Source: Boswellia sacra
Taxonomy: Eukaryota > Streptophyta > Magnoliopsida > Sapindales > Burseraceae
Reading direction: 5' to 3'
Assembly: GCA_013180625.2 (NCBI GenBank)
Contig: SNVD02013943.1
Location: 558,001-622,000 of the forward strand
Length of the DNA stretch: 64,000 bases
This document shows positions 11,348 through 21,900 of this stretch, in pieces. A model generated the notes under the pieces. That model was not told the origin of the DNA. It was given only the letters and a program-made list of their open reading frames with translations, and did no database searches. Within the stretch, counting starts at the first letter, position 1; the number at the start of each line of letters is the position of its first letter. Position numbers and translations under genes: made by a program.

Positions 11348-12789
11348 ATAGAATTTGGATGTGGCTTGAAGAATATTGTAATGAAAATTATTTAATTTAT
11401 TATTTCTTTTTATAGGTTGGTAATATATCCAAATTTTTTTAGGTTATTTAGCAAATCATGCAGAGGGAGTGTAGGTGTTGGGGTGTTCGTGTCCACATGC
11501 TTATTTTCTGGATTGTAATCATCACCGACACGTAGTATTGGTTTAGTATTTACATTTTCTTCTTTAACGCCCGCTCATCGATATTTGTATGCCAATTGCC
11601 AAGTTGATGGCAAAGAGTCCAGCACTCTCCGTCGCCCTCCAACCAAACCTTTTTGCTCTTTTCTTCACGTGAAGGAAGGAATGTGACAATTTTTATTTAA
11701 TTATTATTTGTGGAATGTAACGTATTATAACCCTATTCTACAGTCTAACAAAGTATCTAACATCATGCTCAGTACAATGTTCGACAATGGATGTTCGCAT
11801 ATAAATTTTTAAAAACTAATCCATTTATTAAAGAGACTCCAAATTAGGATTTTTTAAAAATTTTTTTACGGTTTTTATACTTAACTTGTATTTAATTTAT
11901 AAGATTGGATACATTATTAGCTTCAATAATGTTATTAAACTAATAATAATCACAAAGGATGACACTTAATTCACAACTGAATTTAAAAAAAAAAAAAAGA
12001 GTTGAATAGATGGATCTTTTAGTGAAATATTAATTAAATTATGGGCGTTGAATTTTAAACAGCTTGGCTTGCTAGGTTCAAGATGTAGAGTGAAGGGCAC
12101 AGCCACGCTTTTGTATTGGATTTGGATCCGGAAAGTGATTATTTCAACAAACATATAATTACTTGAAGCAACAGAAATTGGACAAAAACATTTAATGAAT
12201 GGGACAACTACGATGTTCGGTACACCATTCAAAGAATGGACTTAAATAAAAACGTAAAATTGAAAATGAATGTTTATGGTTTTTGTTTGACAAATGAATT
12301 AGAAGAAGTAGAAAAGATAAACTGACAAAAAGAAAAGGTTCCACTATGTGAAAAAGATTTTATAATTTTTTAAAGGAGCATGAGCGAAAAGCAAATCCAA
12401 CGATTATAAGGATGTATTTATTTGAGTTTTTTTAATGATAAAAAAAGTTTTTTAATTTTAAAAGCTCTTTTAATTTTATTTTATATCGTTGGATTGTCAC
12501 CTAATAAGAATTTATAGAGAACAAAGAAACTATTTTACATCTTCTCAAAGAAGCTTCAAAATTGAGACTTTTTAAAAAAAGATCTTTTTGAGCTTTTTTT
12601 TAAGTTTTAAAATAACAAATATACCCTCATTTAATTATAATAAGAACTTTTATATTTATCCCGTCAAATAATTAATAATTTTTTTAATAAAAGCTCTACA
12701 TTTAGAAGCTTTACTCTAAAAAGATCTATTTTTATAAGCTCTATTTGAAGAATAAACAGACACTAAATATTTGCAAAGAAAAATAATAA

Positions 12790-13045
12790 TAGACATTAGA
12801 CCAAATTAGTTATAACAAAAATAATAAATTATTTTCAGGTAAAACTAATAGCAGATGTTAGGCCTAAATATTTGTAAATTAGTTATAACCAAGATAATAA
12901 ATTATTTTTAGGTAAAAATAATAACAGATGTTATTTGAAGGCAAAAATAATAGTAGATGTTAGACAAAATTAGTTATAACCAAAACAATAAATTATTTTC
13001 AGATAAAAATAATAGGAGATGTTAAACCAGATTAGTTATAACCAA
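12790..13045. repeat. Degenerate tandem repeat, 60-85 bp units
   Basis: Three to four copies share AAATTAGTTATAACCAAAA, AATAAATTATTTTCAGGTAA and AATAATAGCAGATGTTA, beginning near 12804, 12877, 12964 and 13028. The third interval has an extra partial copy of the AATAGTAGATGTTAG end. Confidence 0.75.
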
Positions 13046-13791
13046 AATATTTGGAGGAAAAACAAACACATATAAATAAGCTGCAAAAAATTAGTAATAT
13101 AAATTAAATGAGACAAACACATATAAATAAGTTTAATTTTTTATAAACAAGCTCTGTCAAAACTACTTTTATGTCTGGTAAATGTTCACTCATCTTGAAA
13201 AACTCGTCACAAAAAAAATGAAATAACAAGAATAAAAGAAAATATAAAAATCTAAAATAGAATCATTAAGAAATTGATGTAAAATAACAAGAACAAAAGA
13301 AGATAGTTAAAAAATCTAAAACAATTCATAAGAATAAAAAATCAATTTATCAATCTCAATGATTTGACAAACAAAATCTCTTTAAATAAAAACTGTCTCT
13401 GACTCTTTCAAACTCTTCACTTACTTGAATCATTTTAAAGTTCGATTGTCGTGCATTACAGAGGAAGCTTTGATCGATAAGATAGATTTCTCAAAATGGA
13501 TTGACGGTGAAGATAATCAAATAAAGAGAGAAATTAACCAAATAAGGAGATGAGGTGCATATCCATGGCATGTGGAGTGGAGATGATTTTGTTTGTCTTT
13601 GAGTTGATGGCTTTGATCGCCGAGAACTGATTTAATTGCGGCAAAGATTGAGTTTAACGTGATTTATTTCGAAGTAAGCTGAGTTGAACGTAAGTCACGA
13701 GTAAAGCACTGAGTTGATCAAAGTCCTGCTTGAAAACAAATTGATTAAATTAAATAATCAATTTAATAGCTACAACAATTAATCAATATCA

Positions 13792-13960
13792 GCCATCAGG
13801 ATAAGGATAAGACTCTAAAATTAGAGATACAAAAAAATCACATAAAATCATCAAATAGAACTTTTAAAATATCAGTCAGGCATCAGCATAAGGATAAGAC
13901 ATAAAACTAGAGAGATAAAAAATTATAAAATCATTCCAATAAAACTTTGGTCTAAAAGAG
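13792..13960. repeat. Two-copy direct repeat, about 85 bp
   Basis: Both copies contain CATCAGxATAAGGATAAGAC, then ACTAGAGA-like sequence and TAAAATCATC, starting near 13794 and 13879. They differ at scattered positions. Confidence 0.55.
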
Positions 13961-14141
13961 TAAAAATATCCTGCATCCAACAAGCCTAGTAACCAATACA
14001 AACAATTAATATAATTTCTTTTAGAGATGCCAACATATAGTTTCTTATCAGTAGGAGATAAGGAACATATTAACACATGAAAGTGATTGAAGTTGAAAGG
14101 GGTTTTTGGAATAATAAAAAAGTAAAAGCGGTAAAATAAAC

Positions 14142-14363
14142 TTTTTTTTTTAATCGAGGTGTCCGGATCAGTTTATGCGCACCACGACTAATCCTCGGGA
14201 CTAATCTTCGGAGGAGACTAGCGCAATCACAACCCACTGTCACGGTCTCTCACTTAAATCATGAAGGAGGCCATTGTGGAGACTCGAACTCAGGATTTCA
14301 CCATTGGTGCTGTACCAACTCCATCCTGACCCACTTCATCACTTGAACCAACCCATCCTACAT
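14142..14363 (-). mobile_element. tRNA-derived SINE with target-site duplication
   Basis: Read on the minus strand, it has an A-box-like TGGAGTTGGTACA (14323-14311) and a B-box-like GAGTTCGAGTC (14291-14281) at polymerase III spacing, and it ends in poly(A), seen as T9-10 on the plus strand at 14142. The flanks are GGTAAAATAAAC (14130-14141) and GGTAAAATACAC (14364-14375), a 12-bp target duplication with one mismatch. The 222-bp length fits a plant SINE. Confidence 0.8.
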
Positions 14364-14375
14364 GGTAAAATACAC

Positions 14376-16225
14376 TTGAACAAAGTTAAGGCCAATCATT
14401 TTCTCAAAGTTTTTGGGGTTTTCTAGTATTGGAGAATTATTTACATAATATTCGCATGTTTCATTTAGAAAAAAAAAGTATATCTGAAAGTTTATTTAAG
14501 TACACTCACAAACCACTCGAAGAGGAAAGTTGGACTTACTACCAAACAAGATTGAACTTGCTAAGGATATGTTGTGTGCCCTACAAGCGTGTTATCTTGC
14601 GATAGAGCATAAAATCAATTAAATCAAGTCAATTCCCGAAAAATAATAAGTGATTCCACAAATTTTGTTTTGAGAAATTATAAAATAAAATATCTGTTTG
14701 ATAACGTAAAGTAGGCTTAAGAATCTGAAGATCACCCAAATTGAGATTTATTCTAATGATTGTGGCCACAGATAGAGTGCCAATAATGTTGAAAGTAAAG
14801 AAGTTGTAAAGCTAATACACGAGAAAGAATGAATGAAATACTTTCATATCCTGTTAGGATACCAGCATTTTATAGGAATGTGAATGAGCCTGGTGACACA
14901 CCTCTCTGTCTCTCTCTTCCTCTCTAATATGTACAACAATTTTATATATAAAAATAGAGATGAAAAAAACTTTATTGAAGTGGAGTGGTGGGATAAGGTT
15001 GAATTACTATTGTTTAAGGATGGGTCATGGATGGTCAAATTTAAGTCAAGTTTTAAATAATAGTAGTAGAGTAGAGGGAGACAGAGTCAAATGGTGTTGA
15101 GTTTGGGACATGCATTTTATAAAGATAATCTTTGAAGAGTCAAACTGAAGGGTGAACCGGTTTTATATTTTAATGGATTGAAAGTATTTGTTTTGCAATT
15201 TGAGTTTTTATTTTTAAAATCTGAAAAGAATATGTGATTGATTTAAATATAATTAAATTTTACGTGATTGATATTAATTTAAAGTGTATTGATAAATATA
15301 TATTTTCAGTAAACAGTTTTTTTTTTTAAAAAAAAAAGAAAGAAACACACTTTGACAATTTGTGTTGTGTAAAAGAAATGGTCCATGAGCATCGAGTGCT
15401 GTAAGTGTGCGTCCAGCATAACAGGGTAACAGAGGATCGCTCTTTTCTGTTATGGTAAATATTAATTATGCCTTTAGAACGACAGAGAATCATCCACTTG
15501 GACTTGGTAAAAAGCCTTTCCTTTCAGGGAAATTTTTCTGAAAATGCTATTCACTTCTTTTCTCATATTCTTTAGATTCCAAAATACTTTTACAGTACTC
15601 TCATCCCATCCTAAATTACTAACTATTTTTATAAAATAATAAGAAATAGAAAAAAAATTTAAAAAATAATCATAATTGAAGTTACAATTAAGAAGTATAA
15701 TACTGAATTCAAATAAAATAATCAAGTGAAGAGGATAAGACCTAAAAGATAGAAATTTTCTTCAAGATAATCGTAGAATGATGAAGAGTTACCTACTTGC
15801 TTATTAGGTATAAAAAATGAAAGAAAATTGTTGATCAAATGGTTTAATTTCATCATGTGTAATTTGACAAATACTTTTAGAAAATTAAAATAAATGAGCT
15901 TTCTAAGAAAACTACTTCAGTAAAAAGTACTTTTTATGATAATCGGGTGAAAAGCAGCCTTATTATTTTTTTAAATAATAATAATAATATGAAGAGTCTT
16001 TTTTTTTTTAATAATAATATGAAGAGTTAGAAAGGTAGAGAGAATAGAGTAGAGTAGTGGAGGGAGGAGGCGGATGAAAGGACAACGAAAATGAATAAAG
16101 TCCATCCATCGAAAAGACGAAACAAACCTCAAGCTTCAAACAGAAAAACATTGCATTTGCATTGCATTTCATCCGGACCAATTTTTCATTTTCCTCATAA
16201 CACTCCCAAACAAACACGTCCTAAT
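14376..16225. other. Intergenic region upstream of MAX2
   Basis: AT-rich with no supported gene. It holds a family B MITE at 15185-15355. From about 16020 the composition becomes more mixed, and it leads into the MAX2 promoter and pyrimidine-rich leader. Confidence 0.5.
15185..15355 (-). mobile_element. Family B MITE, inverted copy
   Basis: TATTTGTTTTGCAATTTGAG at the left and GAAACACACTTTG at the right are the reverse of the ends at 4195 and 11103. Internal AATTTAAAGTGTATTGATAA matches the 11103 copy in reverse. An A/T homopolymer run sits near the right end. Confidence 0.45.
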
Positions 16226-16231
16226 CACGTG
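16226..16231. promoter_or_regulatory. G-box upstream of MAX2
   Basis: A palindromic CACGTG lies 152 bp upstream of the MAX2 start, before a CT-rich leader. G-boxes bind bHLH and bZIP factors in plants. Function here is only suggested by motif and position. Confidence 0.4.
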
Positions 16232-16382
16232 TTTCCCTGTGCCATACCATACTCCTCCTAACTCTTGAACTCCTTAACTCAACTCAACTCTCTCTGCTTG
16301 CCTTGTTCATTACTGTGTCTTCTCCTCTCTTCTCATCTTAAACAGCCAACCTCTCGACAGGAGCGTCTGCTCACCGCCTGTC

Positions 16383-18491
16383 ATGGCTGCCACAGCAGCT
16401 ACTACCATCATCGTTGATCTCCCAGACGTGATTCTCTCTAACATTTTTGCTTTAATCAGCGACACTCGCTCACGAAACTCTCTCTCTTTAGTAAGCAGGA
16501 GGTTTCACTTGCTCGAAAGGACCACGCGCACCTCTCTAACGCTCCGGGGCAACGCGCGCTATCTTTACTTGATTCCCACCGGTTTCAGATCAGTCACCGA
16601 CTTAGACCTATCCCTTCTCTCTCCCTGGGGTCACTCTCTCCTCTCCGCTTCCGCACCGTCTGATCCATATCTTCTGGCTCACCGTCTACGACAGGCTTTT
16701 CCTTTAGTAACGTCTCTCACCGTTTACTCACGAGTACCTTCCACTCTCCAGGTTTTGCTTCCTCAGTGGCCGAGATTGAGCCACGTCAAATTAGTTCGTT
16801 GGCATCAACGGCCACAGTTGCCTATAGGAGCTGATTTCTTACCTCTGTTTGAAAAATGCGAATCCCTCACGTCCCTTGATCTTTCTAATTTCTATTACTG
16901 GACTGAAGATCTTCCTCCGGTTCTCCAAGCTTTCCCAACCAAATCTGCTAATCTCACTCAATTGAATCTCCTTACGGCGTCGTTTACCGAGGGTTTTAAG
17001 TCGCAGGAGATACGTGACATCACTGCCGCTTGTCCCAACCTCACCACGTTTCTGGTTGCGTGTATGTTTGATCCGAGGTACGTTGGATTCGTTGGTGACG
17101 AAACTTTATTGGCCATTGCAACCAACTGTCCGAAGCTGTCCGTTCTTCACTTGGTCGATACGTCGTCGTTGGCTAATCTCAGAGGAGACCCTGAAAGTGG
17201 GGGTTTCACTTCGGAGGACGCAATGATCAGTCGAGAGACTTTGATACAGCTTTTCAGTGGCTTGCCGTTGCTCGAGGAGCTGGTTCTTGATGTGTGTAAG
17301 AATGTGAGAGATAGTGGTTTGGCTTTGGAGGTGCTCAAGTCAAAATGTTTGAATCTCAAAGTGCTTAAGTTGGGACAGTTTCATGGGGTTTGTTTGGCTC
17401 TTGGTTCGCAGCTTGATGGAGTTGCCTTGTGCGGACGCCTTGAGTGTTTGTCGATAAAGAATTGCAGTGACTTGAGTGATATGGGTTTGATAGCGATTGG
17501 GAGAGGGTGTTGTGCATTAGCAAAGTTCGAAGTTGAAGGGTGCAAGAATATTACAGTTAAGGGTTTGAGGACAATGGCTTGTTTGCTTCAAAAGACTCTG
17601 GTTGAGGTCAAGATTTCTTGTTGTAAGAACCTTGATGCTAAGGCATCTTGCAAAGCTTTGGAGCCGGTTCGTGATCGCATTCAAAAACTACATATCGATT
17701 GTGTGTGGGATGGACTGGAAGAGGGCGGGAGTTCAGATCCAGGAGTTGAAAATTTTGACCTTAATGAAGTGAATGATGAGGATGGTTCGTTGTTTGAAGA
17801 TATGAGCAACAAGAAGAAGAAACGCAAACACTCTTTTGCCGAAGATGTCTACTCGATGCAAAGCAATGGAAATGGATTCTGGAGCAAGACATGGGAGAGC
17901 TTGAAAAGCCTGTCTCTTTGGATTGAAGTTGGTGAACTTTTAACGCCGCTACCATTAGTGGGTCTCGATGATTGTCCTAACTTGGAGGAGATTTGTATAA
18001 AGGTGGAAGGGGATAGCCGGGGACGGTACAAACCATCGGGGCCTGCTTTCGGATTGAGCTGTCTAGAGCGGTATCCTCGTCTTTCAAAGATGAAGTTGGA
18101 TTGTGGTGATACAATAGGTTATGCTCTAACTGCGCCCTCAGGACAAATGGATTTGAGCTTGTGGGAGAGGTTTTTCTTGAATGATATTGGGAGTTTAAGA
18201 CTGAGTGAGCTTGATTATTGGCCTCCACAAGACAGGGATGTTAACCACAGGAGCCTGTCGCTTCCGGCGGTTGGTTTGATTGCGCAGGTTAATTCGCTGA
18301 GGAAGCTATTTATTCACGGGACGGCTCACGAACATTTCATGATGTTCCTTCCTGCTGTTCCTAATCTGAGGGATGTACAGCTGAGGGAAGATTACTATCC
18401 GGCACCAGAGAATGATATGAGTACGGAGATGCGAGTGGACTCTTGCTGTCGCTTCGAAGACGCATTGAATAGGAAACGCATCGATGACTGA
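16383..18491 (+). CDS. MAX2: MAX2 F-box/LRR protein
   Basis: Single-exon gene of 702 aa, close to the usual MAX2 length of about 700. The N-terminal F-box (about residues 10-50, starting VDLPDVILSNIF) binds ASK1/SKP1 in an SCF ubiquitin ligase. The rest is leucine-rich repeats, with an acidic then lysine-rich insert (about 455-485, with KKKKRKHSF), as in MAX2/D3. The C-terminal end is intact (RFEDALNRKRIDD). MAX2/D3 is the nuclear F-box that works with D14 (strigolactone) or KAI2 (karrikin) to ubiquitinate SMXL/D53 repressors, controlling shoot branching, seedling photomorphogenesis and symbiosis. The start follows a CT-rich leader and is the first ATG of the F-box frame. The gene is convergent with the Raf-like kinase, about 420 bp between stops. 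The absence of introns is normal for this gene. Confidence 0.97.
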   Translation: MAATAATTIIVDLPDVILSNIFALISDTRSRNSLSLVSRRFHLLERTTRTSLTLRGNARYLYLIPTGFRSVTDLDLSLLSPWGHSLLSASAPSDPYLLAHRLRQAFPLVTSLTVYSRVPSTLQVLLPQWPRLSHVKLVRWHQRPQLPIGADFLPLFEKCESLTSLDLSNFYYWTEDLPPVLQAFPTKSANLTQLNLLTASFTEGFKSQEIRDITAACPNLTTFLVACMFDPRYVGFVGDETLLAIATNCPKLSVLHLVDTSSLANLRGDPESGGFTSEDAMISRETLIQLFSGLPLLEELVLDVCKNVRDSGLALEVLKSKCLNLKVLKLGQFHGVCLALGSQLDGVALCGRLECLSIKNCSDLSDMGLIAIGRGCCALAKFEVEGCKNITVKGLRTMACLLQKTLVEVKISCCKNLDAKASCKALEPVRDRIQKLHIDCVWDGLEEGGSSDPGVENFDLNEVNDEDGSLFEDMSNKKKKRKHSFAEDVYSMQSNGNGFWSKTWESLKSLSLWIEVGELLTPLPLVGLDDCPNLEEICIKVEGDSRGRYKPSGPAFGLSCLERYPRLSKMKLDCGDTIGYALTAPSGQMDLSLWERFFLNDIGSLRLSELDYWPPQDRDVNHRSLSLPAVGLIAQVNSLRKLFIHGTAHEHFMMFLPAVPNLRDVQLREDYYPAPENDMSTEMRVDSCCRFEDALNRKRIDD

Positions 18492-18909
18492 AACAAAGTA
18501 GTGGGTCAATGCTTGTCCATTGCCAACCCCATCTGTTACCACAGAATGCTCCAGTTGTATACGTACCAGCCAGCCGGCTGATGCGTAAACGAGTTTTGAA
18601 AACTGAGTTACCATGCATGTTATTCATTTTACCTTTTTTTTTTTAAGCCCAGTGTAACCTTGAGATGTACAATCACAGGACGTGCAATTTCAGACGATTA
18701 AAGGAAAAAAAAAAATGAATCCACTAAACTAGGTATGATGCCAAAAAAGATCAAGAGATCCAGACATTGGAAACCGGAAACGGGAAAATTCTATGCTTTT
18801 TAACTGTTTTACAATTATTGGAAAAATCGTGATAGTTTACAACTTACGAAGCCGAAATACACTGTACCAACTCTACCATGTTTTTCTATACACAAGGAAG
18901 TAGGTTGTA

Positions 18910-21900
18910 TCAGCAAAGTGAGTACTCGCAGTCCAGCAAGCGGCCTAGTACCTCCTCACAGCTAGGCCTTTCTTGTGATTCAGCCCAACAGTCTGCAATA
19001 AAAAAGACATGAACAAGGCATTAGCCCATATCAACTTCCTTTTAGGCCGGCCGGGTTATTTCTGGTTAAGGTTGGACAAAATGGTCATAGAATCTAGCCA
19101 AGAGGGAAGGAAAATGTTGATATCCTCTCCTAGCAAATTAAAAAATAAAGTGCCAAACCTGATATCAATGAGCCCAGTGGACCTTCAGGAATATCCAAGC
19201 GGGATCCTTCATTTGCAACAGCATAAACAACCTGGACGGGAGAAGGCGTCAGATATGCTTCAAATACTTACAAATCAGACACCAATAAATGAATTTATTC
19301 ATCTATGTATTTAAACGAACATTAAAGATTTTAGAAAAGAAAAAGAAAACCAAATGGAATTCGTATGAGCATACCCTCTCCGGTAGTACACCTTCCCACG
19401 GTCTATTCAGAGTGCAGAGCTCCCACATTATCACCCCAAGGCTAAAAATATCACATTTTTCTGTGAAGGGTTCATTACGAATTAGCTCTGGAGCCATCCA
19501 TTCCGGAGTTCCTGCAGATGAGGAGTCTCTGATGGGTGACTCCGTCATTATTCTTGAGAGCCCAAAATCACATATCTTCACAGTCCAGTGCTTATTCACA
19601 AGGCAGTTTGCGCTTTTTAGGTCACGATGGACTATTTTCATCCTATGTATGCACATCAACCCCCTTCACCAGCAGAAAATTTCCATCACTATAAAGTAGA
19701 AAAATCTGAGGAGATTGATTTAAACCCTATATCTGAATAAGAGGCATCTAGCCTGAGTATGCTGAACAGATGTAATTAGTATGATTTTTGCAATAGCATC
19801 TTAGCACAAGCATTAGTTTCTTCTGCCACCCAATCCAAACAGGAATAAGACTTTCAAGCCTAACTAGATTTTTGAAATATAAGCTAAGTACTTGTTATTT
19901 GCAATAAATAAGCGGTGTATGATATGCAAATCATTTTTCTCCATAAATCACCTCTTTTGGCCACGAAAATTTATAGGCTTGACAGGACCAAAAGCAGGTA
20001 AACGTCTTTTACGTACAACCTACTATTTTGGTTCTAAAAATTTCCAATTCACAGAAGTGGCAGTGAAGAATTCTTTATCTGATTCTATTTCTGATCTTGA
20101 CTCAACAGAGCCCAATTGTAGCAGTCAGGAGTCAGGGTGGCCTACATAATATTGTTTCACTATTCTTTTATAAACAATAAAATAATAGATGATACACCAA
20201 CATTTGGTAGTGCAGAAGCTCGTCTTTCCTACAAAGGTAAAAACCATCTTTACCAAAATCCTTTTACCTATCACCTATAACGAGGATAAAATGACGAAAT
20301 GTATTCAATTATAATTCAATCCTTCATTACAACTTAGCCTAAAACCTAAAATAATTGACTATTATAGGCATCAATATTAATTAATAATGTAACTGTCAAA
20401 CTTAATTCCTCGGAACTGTAACTACAACCGTGTATTTAAGGGGTAAATGTGATTTTACTTCAAAATAAAATGCATTGCATTGTGCCATAAAGCAGAGTAT
20501 CCGTAAACATCAAAGCAGAGGAAGGGAAAATAATTTATTATGGAAACGCTGAACCCACCTGCATATATCACGCAACATTTTTAGTCTCCTCCTCCAGCTA
20601 AGCTTCTTCTTCTGACCACTCACATGGATCAAATAGTATAGGGATCCCATCTCCATGTACTCAGTAACCATTGATAACCGTGGAGGCCTCGTGCATGCAC
20701 CCAAAAATAAGATAACTGCAAAAGCAGTATTTCTTGATTCACCAACAAACAAAAGCAAAGAGTAGAAATGGTAGTCATGCTTGAGTTTGCAAGGCTTTAT
20801 GTTGGCAAAAATATATAGACAAGAAATTACAACAAAATCATCAGTATTCTTCTGTCCCATCTAGTTTCTTTAAAAACAGATAACAATCCCATTAAGCAAA
20901 TCCAGAGAAAAGCTAAAAACATATATAATATAATCAAAGGCAGGAGGAGAGTACCATTAGGATGCCGAAGACGACTGGAGGTAGAAATACCCACACGAGA
21001 AGAGTGAAGATAAAGTTAGAGAGATAAATAAGTAAAACTAAAGTAAACAATAAATGAATGGAAAGGCACCTTAGAATGGATATCTCATTGCAAAAATCCT
21101 CCATGTTTTCAGCAGTTAGATCTTGCTCCAAGAAAACCTTGATTGCGACCTCTGTGCCATTCCATGTGCCACGAAAAACCTCTCCGAAAAATCCTACGAA
21201 GGAGAAATACAAAAATGTATTCAACATTGTAAAAATTCCATTTACAATGATCAAATGACTACATTAGCTAATCACTAAATTTAGTAATATAAAGGCCCCA
21301 AAAGAATTTCTTAGAAAAGCAGTGCAGATGGCTATAAGTAATGCTTACCAATACCAACACGAGTGCCAACATCCAGTTCAGAGAAATCAATATGCCATTC
21401 TTCAAAAGGTAATAGTGGCCTATTTTGGAACATGGGAGATTCAAGAATTTTATTCCAGGTTGAGACCATTTCAGCATTTACCATGTAGCCAGAAGGTCCA
21501 GCTCTACCAGAAGCATGAGTCCTATATTCATGAGGAGAGGAGGGCAGTGATATTGCCTTCTGAGAATTCATTTGGTTACAGTCATATAACAGAGACCTTC
21601 CTCCAGATATTTCATCATGATGGAAATCTGATACCTAAAATAATCACACAAAGATTAGTAACCAGCTTAAGTGTTTGAGACTAATTTTTTTTCAGCCTAA
21701 GTCAATGAGACCTAGAGTTCTTGTTTTAGAATCTTAACATTCTCACATTCTATTAGTTTAAAAACCAAAGCAGTTGCATCTTGCTTGGATTTACATTAGT
21801 GTTTGCACATGTGTGGACCCAAGACAAAAGTCCATTTGCCAAAAATTATGCAACCATGCATATATTGAACATGTTCATAACTTGATGCTGTATACATTAA

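Larger units (their letters stand above)
11348..14129. other. Gene-free stretch with repeats
   Basis: AT-rich, with no recognisable protein. An 88-codon minus-strand ORF at 11966-12232 shows no known domain. About 12415-12775 may be another TIR element (ATGTATTTATTTGAG near the left, GAATAAACAGACACT at the right). Tandem repeats at 12790-13045 and 13792-13960 are listed separately. Confidence 0.4.

Noticed and set aside
11966..12232. 88-codon minus-strand ORF
   Set aside because: It starts in unremarkable sequence and ends in a homopolymer-coded Phe run; no family seen.
17014..18627. ORFs in other frames and on the opposite strand over MAX2
   Set aside because: Shadows of the long MAX2 coding sequence.
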